DNA of 64,000 bases from Bacteroidota bacterium (GCA_013696965.1 JACCXN010000094.1:37434-101433), one strand, 5' to 3'; counted from the stretch's first letter, positions 36,499-46,483 are shown. Notes: generated by a model from the sequence alone, not told the origin. Made by a program: numbers and translations.

Positions 36499-39122
36499 TA
36501 ATCTTGTGTTTGTGGGATGACATTGGCATTCCTGAAAAGATGAAAAAAGCCTTTTAATACACGGGGTTCAATGCCGCTTAACCTAATTTCGTTAACTGTG
36601 CAAATGTAATAATATACGCCCTCAGAACAAGGCTTATTGGTAGTAACGTTTACTCCGTTCCAGTTAATTCCTGGTTTATTGGTTTCAAACATCAACTGCC
36701 CCCAACGGTTCATGATTTTTAAATCGATTGATTCCACAAATCGATAAGGAAAGGGCTGAAAATAATCGTTTATATTATCACCGTCCGGGGAGAAAACATT
36801 CGGAAGTTCATACACAGGGCAATTGTCTACACAAATTGAATCGATATACTGGCTTTCATTGTTGTACTCATCTGTGGCAGTAATAAAATAACAACCAGCA
36901 ATACTGTTTGACCTTTCATGAATAAATTCAACGGGAATATTTCCTTCTATTGTTTTTATTTTCTCAAAAGGTCCCTCTAAAAAGGGCTTAAAATAAACTG
37001 TATAGGAAACAGCGTCATTTAAACAATCTCCTTCAATTAATTTCCAATTCAATGTGTTTTTTATAAGATCACAATCACCAATAACTGTGTATGCGGGAGA
37101 ACAAGGAGGTTCAGTGTCCTTGGGTTGTCCGCAATTTTCCTGAGATAAATTTATTAAGGGCTTATTTATGCCATCAATAGAATATTCACCCCTTGATTTG
37201 ATATAATAACAATATGATCTATTGTTAATTAAACCAGTATCGATATAACTTGTTGCGGTAGTTGTGCCAATAGAATCAAAAGACAAAGAGCTTTCATTGT
37301 ATTTAAATATATCATAGCTATAATTTAGCCAGGGAACATTAACTTGCCAACTTAAATTTAAGGCATTTCCTGTAGAAACTGGAGTAACCTCAAGCCAAAC
37401 ACTTGCAGCAGGATGAGTGTAGCCAATTTGGTAAAACCCATTAGGCGATAAATTCCTGTTTACAAGCTCCACTTTATAGTTATTTGGATTTGCAAAAGTG
37501 TTTACTTTTATGTCCGTATAAATGGTGTCATAAAAATTTGTGCTAAGGGCTGTGGAATCAATTAATTGATAGTTAGAACCAGACATCCCTTCTGATCGGT
37601 GAATCAAATAGCGGTAGGGTCCGGGATGTTGGATTGTATCAACTTCATCAGGAGCAGACCAGGCAGTATAAATACGACCATTTAATGCAGTTTGCTCCAC
37701 ACTAACATTAGTCATAATTGGAACATTCTTTTTGAGTTCCGAACAAACTTCTTCAGATGCATAACTTTCAGCACCATCAGGAAATACGGCTACTATCATA
37801 TAGCAGTATTGCTGTCCATGAACAAGGTTAGGGTCAAGATAGGAGTTATTAGCATGACCCTGTACTGTTGCAACGAGTGAAAATCCGGTATAAAAAGGAA
37901 CACCTAATTCGCAATGACTTGGAATAAACCCATAACTTCCTGTCCTCCTATATATTTTATAGCTTGTTACTTCACTACAAATACTCACATCCCAATTTAC
38001 AAGAATGTTATTTCCTGAAGGCCCGGCAGAAGGGTTTTTTGGTGAGGGGCCAACTACTTTGATATTAAATGATTTATAATCGGATAAGCTCGGTACTCCA
38101 TTATCAAAGGCCTTAACCAATACTGTATATGGAGCATTTCTGACATGGCTGCACTTTACCTGCCAGGTTAGGTTAGCAGAAACATTGCCTGTATTTGTAA
38201 CCCCCTGTTGAAATTGGGCTGGGTTTTGAACTATAAAAGGTCCTCCAGTAGCCTCTAAGGTTACGGTATTTCCATCAGAATCAGTTGCTGAGATATTGTA
38301 TTCCAAAAAAGTATTGGCATTAACACAAGTGTCTATTAAAGAAGAAATTACAGGTGGATTGTTATTGCATGGGCTAACATTTACCTGAAGATCCCTTACA
38401 ACCGAACCGATTAACTTGACACTGTTGCCATTTTTCCTCCATTCCTTTATTATAAAAGCAAAGTTAAATTCACCGATTACACCAGGAACATTCCAGACAA
38501 GATCACCGGTAACTGCATTAATGGATACGTTTGGAGGAATATAATAACCTGTTACCACTACTCCCGCATCTTGCCTTACGTCTATTAATTCATAAGACAA
38601 ACTGTCTCCATCGGGGTCAGTTGCCCCTGCATTATGAATAAAAAAACGATTCAAACAAGCATTGTCAACAGGAGGATTTAATAGCAGCGGGGAGTTGTTG
38701 TAGGATCCTGAACCGAAAGGGCTTATAATTAAAGTTGATTCTATGTAAAAAGCAAGGTTTACAGAACCAATCATATTAACAATTTCACTGTTCCTGTTTG
38801 GATCCAACATGGAAATAATGTATTGTCCGGGACCTGGATATACATGAGTGCCAATGTATTTGTTCATTTTTATGTCATTGCCAAGGAGAACTCCATTGCC
38901 ATTGTCCCTTTGCAGAATATCTGTTAGTCCATCACCCCAGGCAATTTCCAGTTCCGTACGATCTGCAGCCGTAGAAGATTCTTTAGTATAAGTTGTTATG
39001 GTAACCTCGTAATTTAATCCTGAAATGTGTTTATAGGTAATTTCTCCGGCTCTATTATGCGTTGCAAAAGCCGAATAAACAGATAAGGTAAATAAGAAAA
39101 GAAAAGTTAAAACCTTTTTCAT
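36498..39122 (-). CDS. Large T9SS surface protein with gliding-type C-terminal domain
   Basis: 874 residues with a signal peptide (MKKVLTFLFLFTLSVYSAFA). The first 250 residues contain a cadherin-like/Ig block (DGDSLSYELIDV), followed by fibronectin-type repeats (about 360-760). The C-terminal 95 residues are the type B sorting domain of type IX secretion (CHU_C type): LPNVFSPDGDNINDYF, then IMNRWGQLMFET, and a tail with GVYYYICTV. The protein should cross the outer membrane by T9SS and stay at the cell surface or be released. A GTG three bases further upstream is an alternative start. Stop and ribE start overlap. Confidence 0.88.
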   Translation of the reverse strand: MKKVLTFLFLFTLSVYSAFATHNRAGEITYKHISGLNYEVTITTYTKESSTAADRTELEIAWGDGLTDILQRDNGNGVLLGNDIKMNKYIGTHVYPGPGQYIISMLDPNRNSEIVNMIGSVNLAFYIESTLIISPFGSGSYNNSPLLLNPPVDNACLNRFFIHNAGATDPDGDSLSYELIDVRQDAGVVVTGYYIPPNVSINAVTGDLVWNVPGVIGEFNFAFIIKEWRKNGNSVKLIGSVVRDLQVNVSPCNNNPPVISSLIDTCVNANTFLEYNISATDSDGNTVTLEATGGPFIVQNPAQFQQGVTNTGNVSANLTWQVKCSHVRNAPYTVLVKAFDNGVPSLSDYKSFNIKVVGPSPKNPSAGPSGNNILVNWDVSICSEVTSYKIYRRTGSYGFIPSHCELGVPFYTGFSLVATVQGHANNSYLDPNLVHGQQYCYMIVAVFPDGAESYASEEVCSELKKNVPIMTNVSVEQTALNGRIYTAWSAPDEVDTIQHPGPYRYLIHRSEGMSGSNYQLIDSTALSTNFYDTIYTDIKVNTFANPNNYKVELVNRNLSPNGFYQIGYTHPAASVWLEVTPVSTGNALNLSWQVNVPWLNYSYDIFKYNESSLSFDSIGTTTATSYIDTGLINNRSYCYYIKSRGEYSIDGINKPLINLSQENCGQPKDTEPPCSPAYTVIGDCDLIKNTLNWKLIEGDCLNDAVSYTVYFKPFLEGPFEKIKTIEGNIPVEFIHERSNSIAGCYFITATDEYNNESQYIDSICVDNCPVYELPNVFSPDGDNINDYFQPFPYRFVESIDLKIMNRWGQLMFETNKPGINWNGVNVTTNKPCSEGVYYYICTVNEIRLSGIEPRVLKGFFHLFRNANVIPQTQD

Positions 39123-39288
39123 CACAATATTGTTGAAACATTAACTCTAATATACGAAAAATATTTGATTTTTTTTATTAATTTAATGATGAAGTACAAA
39201 TTGATAAATAAAGAATCCCTTACACTTCTTTTTTAACTCATCCCCTTTAGTGATCCAAGCGATTTTTAACTAATTGACTTCCTTTTTG

Positions 39289-40413
39289 TTAATAATTAAT
39301 TGTTTGTTGTTCCATTGTTTGTGGGATTAGCCTGTTTTTATATTGTTGATCACGTAATTGAGGCTCAAATCCAGCCTCCCTTATGGCCTGTTGAATTGCA
39401 TTGGAGGTAAAACGATGAGGTGCACCAGCTGCTGAAACTACATTTTCCTCAATCATAATTGATCCGAAATCGTTTGCTCCAGCATGTAAACAAGCCTGAG
39501 CAACTTTTTTACCTACAGTTAGCCAGGAAGCCTGAATATTTATAATGTTTGGAAGCATTATCCTGCTTATTGCCACAGTACGAATATATTCATCTGCAGT
39601 TACATTGTTTGTAACACCTTTTACTCTTTTTAATAGTGTTCCGTCATCCATAAAAGGCCAGGGGATAAAAGCCAGAAAACCATTTGCCCCCTCAGGCTTT
39701 TCACTCTGAACCTGCCTTAGCCATACAAGGTGCTCAAACCTCTCCTCAAGGGTTTCCACATGGCCAAACATCATTGTGGCTGAGGTTGTGATATTTAGTT
39801 GATGGGCAGCCCGCATTACATCCAGCCATTCTCTTCCCGTACATTTTCCTTTAGAGATTAATCTTCTTACCCGGTCATTTAAAATTTCGGCACCTGCACC
39901 TGGCAATGAATCTAAACCAGCCTGCTTTAGCGCAGATAATACTTCAGTATGAGATTTTCCTTCCAATTTGCTAATGTGTGCAATTTCGGGAGGCCCAAGG
40001 GCATGTAGTTTTAGGGTTGGGTAGAGCCGTTTTAATTCACTAAAAGTATCGGTATAAAATTTCAATCCGAGTTCCGGATGGTGCCCTCCTTGTAGCAATA
40101 ATTGCTCCCCTCCTAACCTAAAAGTTTCTTCTATTTTTGGTATATATTGTTCAATTGTTGTGGTATATGCCTCTTTATGCCCTGGTATTCTGAAAAAGTT
40201 ACAAAATTTGCAATTTGCAATGCACACATTTGTAGTATTTACATTTCTGTCAATGATCCAGGTTACTTTGTTTTCGGGTTTTTGAATTTTTCTTAATTCA
40301 TTTGCCACATAAATTAATTCAGTAAGGGGAGCAGTGGTAAATAAAAATCGTCCTTGTTCTGCTGTAAGGAACTCAAAATCAAGGGCTTTTTGGAAAAGTT
40401 TTGCTGCATTCAT
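39289..40413 (-). CDS. mqnC: Cyclic dehypoxanthinyl futalosine synthase
   Basis: A radical SAM enzyme of 374 residues. The cluster motif CIANCKFC (CxxxCxxC) is near residue 67, with the MqnC-type GGEQLLLQGGHHPEL about 40 residues on. It closes the spiro ring of dehypoxanthine futalosine in the futalosine route to menaquinone. The GGHHP stretch separates it from MqnE and CofH. No other mqn gene is in the window, so the pathway genes are scattered. It is divergent from the aminopeptidase gene, and its likely promoter overlaps the start of that gene. Confidence 0.9.
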   Translation of the reverse strand: MNAAKLFQKALDFEFLTAEQGRFLFTTAPLTELIYVANELRKIQKPENKVTWIIDRNVNTTNVCIANCKFCNFFRIPGHKEAYTTTIEQYIPKIEETFRLGGEQLLLQGGHHPELGLKFYTDTFSELKRLYPTLKLHALGPPEIAHISKLEGKSHTEVLSALKQAGLDSLPGAGAEILNDRVRRLISKGKCTGREWLDVMRAAHQLNITTSATMMFGHVETLEERFEHLVWLRQVQSEKPEGANGFLAFIPWPFMDDGTLLKRVKGVTNNVTADEYIRTVAISRIMLPNIINIQASWLTVGKKVAQACLHAGANDFGSIMIEENVVSAAGAPHRFTSNAIQQAIREAGFEPQLRDQQYKNRLIPQTMEQQTINY

Positions 40414-40475
40414 AAAAATCGGACTATGTTCAATAAACAGGCGTGATTCAAATGGAATAAGTGTTTCTATTTCAT

Positions 40476-40483
40476 TAACTTTG
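40476..40483 (+). promoter_or_regulatory. Candidate -7 promoter element for the M17 aminopeptidase
   Basis: TAACTTTG matches TAnnTTTG, 23 bases before the ATG at 40507. It lies only 7 bases from the opposing mqnC -7 box, so the two transcripts would start close together. Confidence 0.4.
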
Positions 40484-40490
40484 CCGCTTT

Positions 40491-40520
40491 CAAATATATG
40501 AATTAAATGAATACCACAAT
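40491..40520 (-). promoter_or_regulatory. Candidate mqnC promoter
   Basis: On the minus strand ATTG (40517-40520), an 18-base spacer and TATATTTG (40491-40498). The leader to the mqnC ATG would be about 70 bases. The -33 box lies inside the first codons of the divergent gene. Confidence 0.4.
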
Positions 40521-41952
40521 TAAAAAAACGATAAAGGACGAGGTTAAAAACTATACTGTTTTTATATGTTCTGCAGCTACTAAACCAGAAGATTTGGGTT
40601 TAAATGAAACCGAAATTACAGCGTTAAAAAAAGAAATGGCTAAGGATAAAAAACTCCTTCCTCTTAGTATTGAAAATATTAAAACCTTTGTTTATTTTAT
40701 TCCCGAGAACAAGGATGTTTTTAAAACCTTAGAAGCCTGTAGGGTACAAGGAAATTCCTTGCTAAAAATATTGAATGAGGAGAAAACCAGCGAAGTAACT
40801 CTAATCGATTTTTCCGGGTTTCCAGAAGAGGTAATTGCCTTTGCAGAGGGAATAGTTTTGGGTAATTATCAATTCCTGAAATATTTTTCTGACTCTAAAA
40901 AGAGAAAAAACAGCCTGAATAAAATTTTAGTTTTTGGTGAAATGATCACCGATGAAAAAATTAGGGAGCTACAGAATTGTACTGATGCCGTATGTTTTGC
41001 AAGAGATTTGGTAAATGAGCCTGTATGTTTTTTAACAGCCGAGAAATTTTCGGAAGAAATCAAAAAAGCAGGTAAGGCAACTGGATTTAAAGTGGAAGTT
41101 TTTAATCATACCAAGATAAAAGCATTGAGAATGGGCGGATTACTAGCGGTTAATAAAGGCAGTATTGATCCTCCTACTTTTACAATTATGGAATACAAGC
41201 CAGCAAATGCAAAAAACAAAAAGCCTTATGTTTTAGTAGGAAAAGGTGTTGTTTATGATACTGGGGGTGTAAATATTAAAGTTCAGGGAATGGAATTGAT
41301 GAAGTGCGACATGGGAGGTGCTGCTGCAGTAGTTGGAGCCATCACAGCCATTGCGTCAGAAAAAATACCTATTCATGTAATAGCCCTTGTGCCAGCAACA
41401 GATAACCGGCCAGGTGGTAATGCATATGTTCCGGGAGATATAATTACTATGTTTGACGGTTCAACAGTAGAGGTTTTAAACACAGATGCTGAGGGAAGAA
41501 TGATTCTTGCTGATGCCTTGAGTTATGCAAAAAAGTTTAAGCCGGAATTGGTTATTGATGTGGCAACACTAACAGGGGCTGCATTAAGAGCAATTGGTAT
41601 GCATGGGATGGTGGCAATGGGAAATACTCATGAAACCATGGATCAATTAAAAGAAAGTGGAGAAAAAGTATACGAAAGATTGGTTGAATTTCCATTGTGG
41701 GATGAATATGCCGATGATATTAAATCAGCAATTGCAGATATCAAAAACCTTGGAAACTCAGGATATGCAGGAGCCAGTTCGGCAGGTAAATTTCTTGAGC
41801 ATTTTACAGATTATCCATGGATGCATTTGGACATTGCCGGTCCTGCATTTTTTCCAAAAGATGATCATTACAGGGTTTCAGGAGGTACGGGTTATGGAGT
41901 TAGGCTTCTTTATGATTTCTTGAAAAAACAGGTTACAGAAGAGGAAAAGTAA
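40507..41952 (+). CDS. pepA: Leucyl aminopeptidase (M17 family)
   Basis: A 481-residue cytoplasmic metallo-aminopeptidase of the two-zinc M17 type. The catalytic domain shows VGKGVVYDTGGVNIK (first lysine and aspartate ligands) near residue 245 and the family signature NTDAEGRMILADAL near 327, which supplies further ligands. The N-terminal domain (about 1-150) is divergent, as usual. Family members hexamerise and remove N-terminal leucine and other residues from peptides. pdxA follows 78 bases downstream on the same strand. Confidence 0.94.
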   Translation: MNTTIKKTIKDEVKNYTVFICSAATKPEDLGLNETEITALKKEMAKDKKLLPLSIENIKTFVYFIPENKDVFKTLEACRVQGNSLLKILNEEKTSEVTLIDFSGFPEEVIAFAEGIVLGNYQFLKYFSDSKKRKNSLNKILVFGEMITDEKIRELQNCTDAVCFARDLVNEPVCFLTAEKFSEEIKKAGKATGFKVEVFNHTKIKALRMGGLLAVNKGSIDPPTFTIMEYKPANAKNKKPYVLVGKGVVYDTGGVNIKVQGMELMKCDMGGAAAVVGAITAIASEKIPIHVIALVPATDNRPGGNAYVPGDIITMFDGSTVEVLNTDAEGRMILADALSYAKKFKPELVIDVATLTGAALRAIGMHGMVAMGNTHETMDQLKESGEKVYERLVEFPLWDEYADDIKSAIADIKNLGNSGYAGASSAGKFLEHFTDYPWMHLDIAGPAFFPKDDHYRVSGGTGYGVRLLYDFLKKQVTEEEK

Positions 41953-42030
41953 GCTTATCAATAAGTGCAAAATTAGTTGTGTTTTGTAAAACAGTATTGG
42001 TGCAAAAATCAATAACATTAAAAAAAAACC

Positions 42031-43086
42031 ATGTCAGACATTAAACTTAAGGTTGGGATTACAGTCGGGGATATTAACGGTATAGGAATAGAAGTAATAA
42101 TAAAAACTTTTATGGATCCCCGTATGTTGCAGGTTTGTAATCCAATTATTTATGGTTCTGCCAAAGTAATTGCCGAACATAAAAAAATGTTAGGAGCAAC
42201 GGATTTCAATTATTCCATTATTAATAATCCCGAACAAGCTAATGGCAAACAAGTTCAGGTAATTAATTGCTGGGAAGAGGATGTTTTTTTAGAGATCGGT
42301 AAATCCACTGCAACAGGTGGAAAATATGCCTTGCTTTCTCTTGAAGCTGCAACTTCCGACATTAAAAATGGAAAAATTGATTTACTTGTTACTGCCCCAA
42401 TTGATAAAAACAATATTCAGTCCGATCAATTTAAATTTCCTGGTCATACTGAATATTTGGCTCAACAATTTGAAGCAAAAGATTGTTTAATGCTTCTAGT
42501 AAGTGATAATTTAAGGGTAGGAGTTGTAACAGGGCATATTGCCCTAAGCAAAATCTCTTCCCTATTAAGTTCTGAACTAATATTAAAGAAATTAAAAATC
42601 CTTTCTAAAAGTTTACAGGAAGATTTTGGGATCAGAAAACCCCAGATTGCAGTTTTGGGTTTGAATCCGCATGCAGGGGATAACGGGCTTTTAGGCAATG
42701 AGGAGGAAAGAATTATTATACCTGCACTTAGAAAGGCTAAGGAAAACAGTATAATGGCAATTGGCCCATATTCTGCTGATGGTTTTTTTGGCTCTGGGAA
42801 TTTTAAAAAATTTGATGCAGTTCTTGCCATGTATCATGATCAGGGATTAATACCTTTTAAAACCATATCCTTTGGCAGCGGAGTAAACTTTACTGCCGGA
42901 CTGCCTATTATCCGCACATCTCCTGACCATGGCACTGGTTTCGATATTGCAGGAAAAAACCAGGCTTCAGAGGATTCCTTCCGTAATGCTATTTATGCGG
43001 CTTGTGATATTTATGAGAGAAAGAAAAACTATAAAGAAGTTTATATTAACCCCCTTAAAATATCTCATTTAAAAAAAGAAAATTAA
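42031..43086 (+). CDS. pdxA: 4-hydroxythreonine-4-phosphate dehydrogenase
   Basis: A 351-residue NAD-dependent enzyme of the DXP-dependent vitamin B6 pathway. The N terminus KVGITVGDINGIGIEV is diagnostic. Metal-binding histidines lie in PGHTEYLA (about residue 137), LNPHAGD (about 213) and MYHDQGLIPFK (about 268), and the late motif GLPIIRTSPDHGTGFDIAG is complete. The hairpin at 43203-43234 probably ends its transcript. Confidence 0.96.
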   Translation: MSDIKLKVGITVGDINGIGIEVIIKTFMDPRMLQVCNPIIYGSAKVIAEHKKMLGATDFNYSIINNPEQANGKQVQVINCWEEDVFLEIGKSTATGGKYALLSLEAATSDIKNGKIDLLVTAPIDKNNIQSDQFKFPGHTEYLAQQFEAKDCLMLLVSDNLRVGVVTGHIALSKISSLLSSELILKKLKILSKSLQEDFGIRKPQIAVLGLNPHAGDNGLLGNEEERIIIPALRKAKENSIMAIGPYSADGFFGSGNFKKFDAVLAMYHDQGLIPFKTISFGSGVNFTAGLPIIRTSPDHGTGFDIAGKNQASEDSFRNAIYAACDIYERKKNYKEVYINPLKISHLKKEN

Positions 43087-43202
43087 TTTGCTTTGAATTC
43101 TTGGATGAATTTTTCCGCTGGAAAACCTTTTTTTAATTGCAGTCATAAACGTTTTTTGTTTTCCGGTTTTTAAATAAATAAATCTATATCTATATTTACT
43201 TA

Positions 43203-43234
43203 AAAGTCTATAAATAGTGGTTTTTATAGACTTT
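43203..43234 (+). terminator. Hairpin terminator candidate after pdxA
   Basis: A perfect 12-bp stem (AAAGTCTATAAA with its complement) with an 8-base loop, followed by the T-rich run CCTTTTTACTTCTTTTTTT. It is AT-rich and lies 117 bases after the pdxA stop, so confidence is moderate. Confidence 0.6.
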
Positions 43235-43365
43235 CCTTTTTACTTCTTTTTTTATTGAAAAGGAATTTAAAAAATGCAAGGAATGCTAATTGTATTATTT
43301 ACTGAATAAACTAGAATTAGTTGTAATGGAAAATGGTTTTTTATAATAACGCCAATATTTATTAG

Positions 43366-45222
43366 ATGAGAAAATTAATAATGCTGTTTTATTTGTTTGT
43401 TCTTGCTAACACAATTTTGATTCCCGCTTGTTTTGCCCAGGAAAATTCCAAAATGAAAGCAGCCTTCATTTATAATTTCCCTAAATATATAAATTGGCCC
43501 AATGAGGAAAATTTTAAAGAATTTAGTATAGGTATTCTTGGCAAAAAAAACATAAAACTTCAGTTAGAATTAGAGCGTATTTCTGCCTCAAGATTAATTA
43601 ATAATCTTCCAATTAAAATAAAAGTATTCAACAGCATTGAAGAGATTATTCCAACCCAAATGTTATATGCAAATGGGGCAGATGGATTTGACCAGGAAAA
43701 AATCTTTAATAAAATAACAGGAAAAGAAATATTATTGGTTGCAGAAAATCTGGAGGATTTTAATTTATCGATGATAAATTTTATTGAACAAAATGGCAAG
43801 CAGGTAATTTCAATCAATCAAAAATCAGTTGAAGGAGAAAACATTAAGATTAGCCCTAAATTAATTTCACTTTCCATATTAAATGAAAAGGAATGGAATG
43901 ATGTTTATTCCAAATTCAACGATTTGCTAAAAACAGATAAGAAAAAAATAGAAGTCACAAAAAAGGACATTGAAAATGCAGTGTTAACAAATGAGATACA
44001 GAAAAAAGAGAATGAAGAATTGTTAAAAAATGTTCAAGCAAAAATACAGGCACTTGTAAAGCAAGAATCGGAAATAGGAAAACAGTCAAAAAATCTTACT
44101 TTACAAGAGTTGGAAATTGAGAATCAGTCACAAAAACTCGTACAACAAGAATTAGAAATTCAAAAACAGACAGAAAAAATAGAATCGCAACTTATATATG
44201 TTAATCAACAAAAAGAAGACATACTTAAACAAAATATTGAAATAGAGGATCAAAAAAACACATTAAAAATTCAATTATCCCAAATAGAGGCTCAAAAAGT
44301 TATGCTTTATCAGTTTGTAGGAGTATTGGTGCTTTTTTTATTGTTGGTGTTTTTTATATACAGAAGTTACAGACAAAAGAAAAAAGCAAATTCTGATATA
44401 CTTGAACAAAAATTATTGGTGGATGAAAAGAATAAAATTGTTGAAGAAAAGAACAAAGAAATAACAGACAGCATTAATTATGCAAAGCGAATACAACAGG
44501 CAAAATTACCCAAGCGTGATGAAATATATTCTTCCTTTCCACAAAGTTTTATTCTCTTTAAACCAAAGGACATTGTAAGTGGGGATTTTTATTTTTATCA
44601 CAAAAACGAAAATTCGGCTATTATTGCTGCCGTTGATTGTACCGGCCATGGTGTTCCCGGAGCATTTATGAGTATAATTGGTTCGGAAAAATTAGATGAT
44701 GCTGTTTCATCAACTACGGACACTTCAGAAATATTAAAACTTCTAAATAAAGGAATCAAAACATCCTTAAGGCAATCAGAGAATATAGAATCAACCCGTG
44801 ATGGAATGGATATTGCCTTATGCTGCATGGAACTACCAACGGCTGAAGGAAAAGTAGGATTAAAATTTGCCGGGGCAAACCGTCCAATTTGGATTGTTCG
44901 CAAAGAGAAAAATGAAATTGAAGAAATAAGAGCAACTAAAAAAGCCATTGGTGGCTTTACCGATTACAACCAGAATTTTAATACGCATGAATTGCAGTTA
45001 GAAGGTGGCGATACTTTTTACATTTTTTCGGATGGTTACGCAGACACTTTTGGGGGAAAAAAAGATAAAAAGCTAACTACAAGAAAATTTAAACACATGC
45101 TGCTTGAAATACAACATAAAACTATGTATGAACAAGAACAACATCTAAATAATTTTATTGAAAACTGGAAAGGGGAAACTGAGCAAATTGACGATATTTT
45201 AGTTATCGGTGTGAGGGTTTAA
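43366..45222 (+). CDS. YfiR-like domain / coiled coil / PP2C (SpoIIE) phosphatase fusion
   Basis: 618 residues. A signal peptide (about 1-24) leads into a periplasmic YfiR-type (DUF4154) domain, about 28-175, recognised by KAAFIYNFPKYINWP and the closing IKISPKLISLSI. A long coiled coil (about 195-312) contains three 14-residue repeats of the form ELEIxxQSxKLxxQ. One membrane helix (about 314-332) leads to a cytoplasmic coil and a PP2C/SpoIIE serine phosphatase (about 385-618) with KDIVSGDFYF, VDCTGHGVPGAFMS and a final DDILVIGVRV. The design suggests that a periplasmic signal controls a cytoplasmic phosphatase. The partner anti-sigma or anti-anti-sigma proteins are not in the window. Confidence 0.88.
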   Translation: MRKLIMLFYLFVLANTILIPACFAQENSKMKAAFIYNFPKYINWPNEENFKEFSIGILGKKNIKLQLELERISASRLINNLPIKIKVFNSIEEIIPTQMLYANGADGFDQEKIFNKITGKEILLVAENLEDFNLSMINFIEQNGKQVISINQKSVEGENIKISPKLISLSILNEKEWNDVYSKFNDLLKTDKKKIEVTKKDIENAVLTNEIQKKENEELLKNVQAKIQALVKQESEIGKQSKNLTLQELEIENQSQKLVQQELEIQKQTEKIESQLIYVNQQKEDILKQNIEIEDQKNTLKIQLSQIEAQKVMLYQFVGVLVLFLLLVFFIYRSYRQKKKANSDILEQKLLVDEKNKIVEEKNKEITDSINYAKRIQQAKLPKRDEIYSSFPQSFILFKPKDIVSGDFYFYHKNENSAIIAAVDCTGHGVPGAFMSIIGSEKLDDAVSSTTDTSEILKLLNKGIKTSLRQSENIESTRDGMDIALCCMELPTAEGKVGLKFAGANRPIWIVRKEKNEIEEIRATKKAIGGFTDYNQNFNTHELQLEGGDTFYIFSDGYADTFGGKKDKKLTTRKFKHMLLEIQHKTMYEQEQHLNNFIENWKGETEQIDDILVIGVRV

Positions 45223-45274
45223 TTGTTTTTTGCCAATTGAATGCTATTTGTATTTATAAAAACACAAGAAAGAG

Positions 45275-46483
45275 CTATTGATTATTCCTGGTAATTTGTC
45301 TTGCAGGGAACCAGGCGGCAAATGCCCCAATAACTAATACAGTTAGAAACACAGCAACAAAATCCTCTATTTTCATTGATATGGGATAAGCCTCCATTAC
45401 AAATGTTCCTTCAAGCTTTATAAGTTCGAAGTTAATTTGCAGAATGCACAGCAGAAAACCTGTTAACAAACCAATTACTGCTCCAATCATAGAAATAAGT
45501 ATACCTTCAATAAAAAATATTTTACGAATTTCACTTATGCCCGCTCCCATATTAGATAATATGCCAATATCCTTTTTCTTATCAATAATGAGCATGGTAA
45601 TGGATCCTATAACATTAAAGGTAGCAATAATCAAAATAAATGTTAGTATGAGGTAAATAGCCCATTTCTCTGATTTCATAATACGATAAAGCATATCGTG
45701 TTGCTGGAAACGATCTTTAACATAAAATTCATTTCCTAATATTTCCTGTATTTGCTTTTGTACCTGGCTTACTTTATATCCTTTTGCAATACCAATTTCA
45801 ACCCCTGTTATCCTGTTTTTATAATCCAATAATTCACTTGCCATTTTAATGGGAACAATGATGTATTTTGTGTCAAAATCATGTTGAATTGAAAAAACAC
45901 CGGCAGGATAAACAACACCAGTTTTAAAAGCCTTGTCAGGGGTTAATCCAATTTCCTTTGTTCTGCGAGGCACGTATATTTGAACAGGGTTTACAATGCT
46001 TAACAAGTTTATGCCAAGTTGAACAGCAACACCCTGGCCTAAAACTGCATAATCTGTTCCCTTTTTTTCAAGTAGAAATTCACCATCAATTAACATTGTA
46101 TCAAGCCTACTCATGGAAACAAAATTTTCTCCAACTCCCTTTATTTTGGCAATATATTGCTTTTCCTTGTATTTAAGCAGGGCATTTTCTTCAATTACTT
46201 CAGTATAAAAAGCAACTCCGGGAAGAGCTTTTATTTTTTTCATTGCGTTGTTATCCCTGTTAAAGGTTTTTCCTTCAACTGCAGTGATTTTAATATCAGG
46301 ATCAAAAGCGTTAAAAAGGGAAACAACAAGATTTTCTATACCATTGAATGCAGACAACACCACAATAAGGGCCATTGTGCCAACAGCAACACCAGTAATC
46401 GCAATTTTTGTAATAATATTAATTACATTTTGCGATTTCTTACTTATTAGGTAACGTTTTGCTATGAAAAAGGGAAAATTCAA
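45275..46483 (-). CDS. LolC/LolE-like ABC transporter permease
   Basis: 402 residues with one N-terminal membrane helix (about 20-45), a large periplasmic region and three C-terminal helices (about 270-395), the FtsX/MacB layout. The N terminus FPFFIAKRYLISKKSQNVIN followed by the VGTMALIVVLSAFNG helix resembles LolC/LolE, which release lipoproteins from the inner membrane. In many Bacteroidota such a gene follows rbfA, as nearly here. The matching ATPase is not adjacent. It is the last gene of a four-gene minus-strand run. Confidence 0.85.
   Translation of the reverse strand: MNFPFFIAKRYLISKKSQNVINIITKIAITGVAVGTMALIVVLSAFNGIENLVVSLFNAFDPDIKITAVEGKTFNRDNNAMKKIKALPGVAFYTEVIEENALLKYKEKQYIAKIKGVGENFVSMSRLDTMLIDGEFLLEKKGTDYAVLGQGVAVQLGINLLSIVNPVQIYVPRRTKEIGLTPDKAFKTGVVYPAGVFSIQHDFDTKYIIVPIKMASELLDYKNRITGVEIGIAKGYKVSQVQKQIQEILGNEFYVKDRFQQHDMLYRIMKSEKWAIYLILTFILIIATFNVIGSITMLIIDKKKDIGILSNMGAGISEIRKIFFIEGILISMIGAVIGLLTGFLLCILQINFELIKLEGTFVMEAYPISMKIEDFVAVFLTVLVIGAFAAWFPARQITRNNQ

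Noticed and set aside
42462..42830. 122-codon minus-strand open frame inside pdxA
   Set aside because: Antisense shadow of conserved pdxA codons; no start signal and no recognisable product.
44090..44220. Direct repeats in the phosphatase gene as a CRISPR-like or mobile array
   Set aside because: They follow the reading frame and encode coiled-coil units; there are no uniform spacers.
46157..46450. 97-codon plus-strand open frame within the LolC/E-like gene
   Set aside because: Antisense and low in complexity; the minus-strand gene explains the region.
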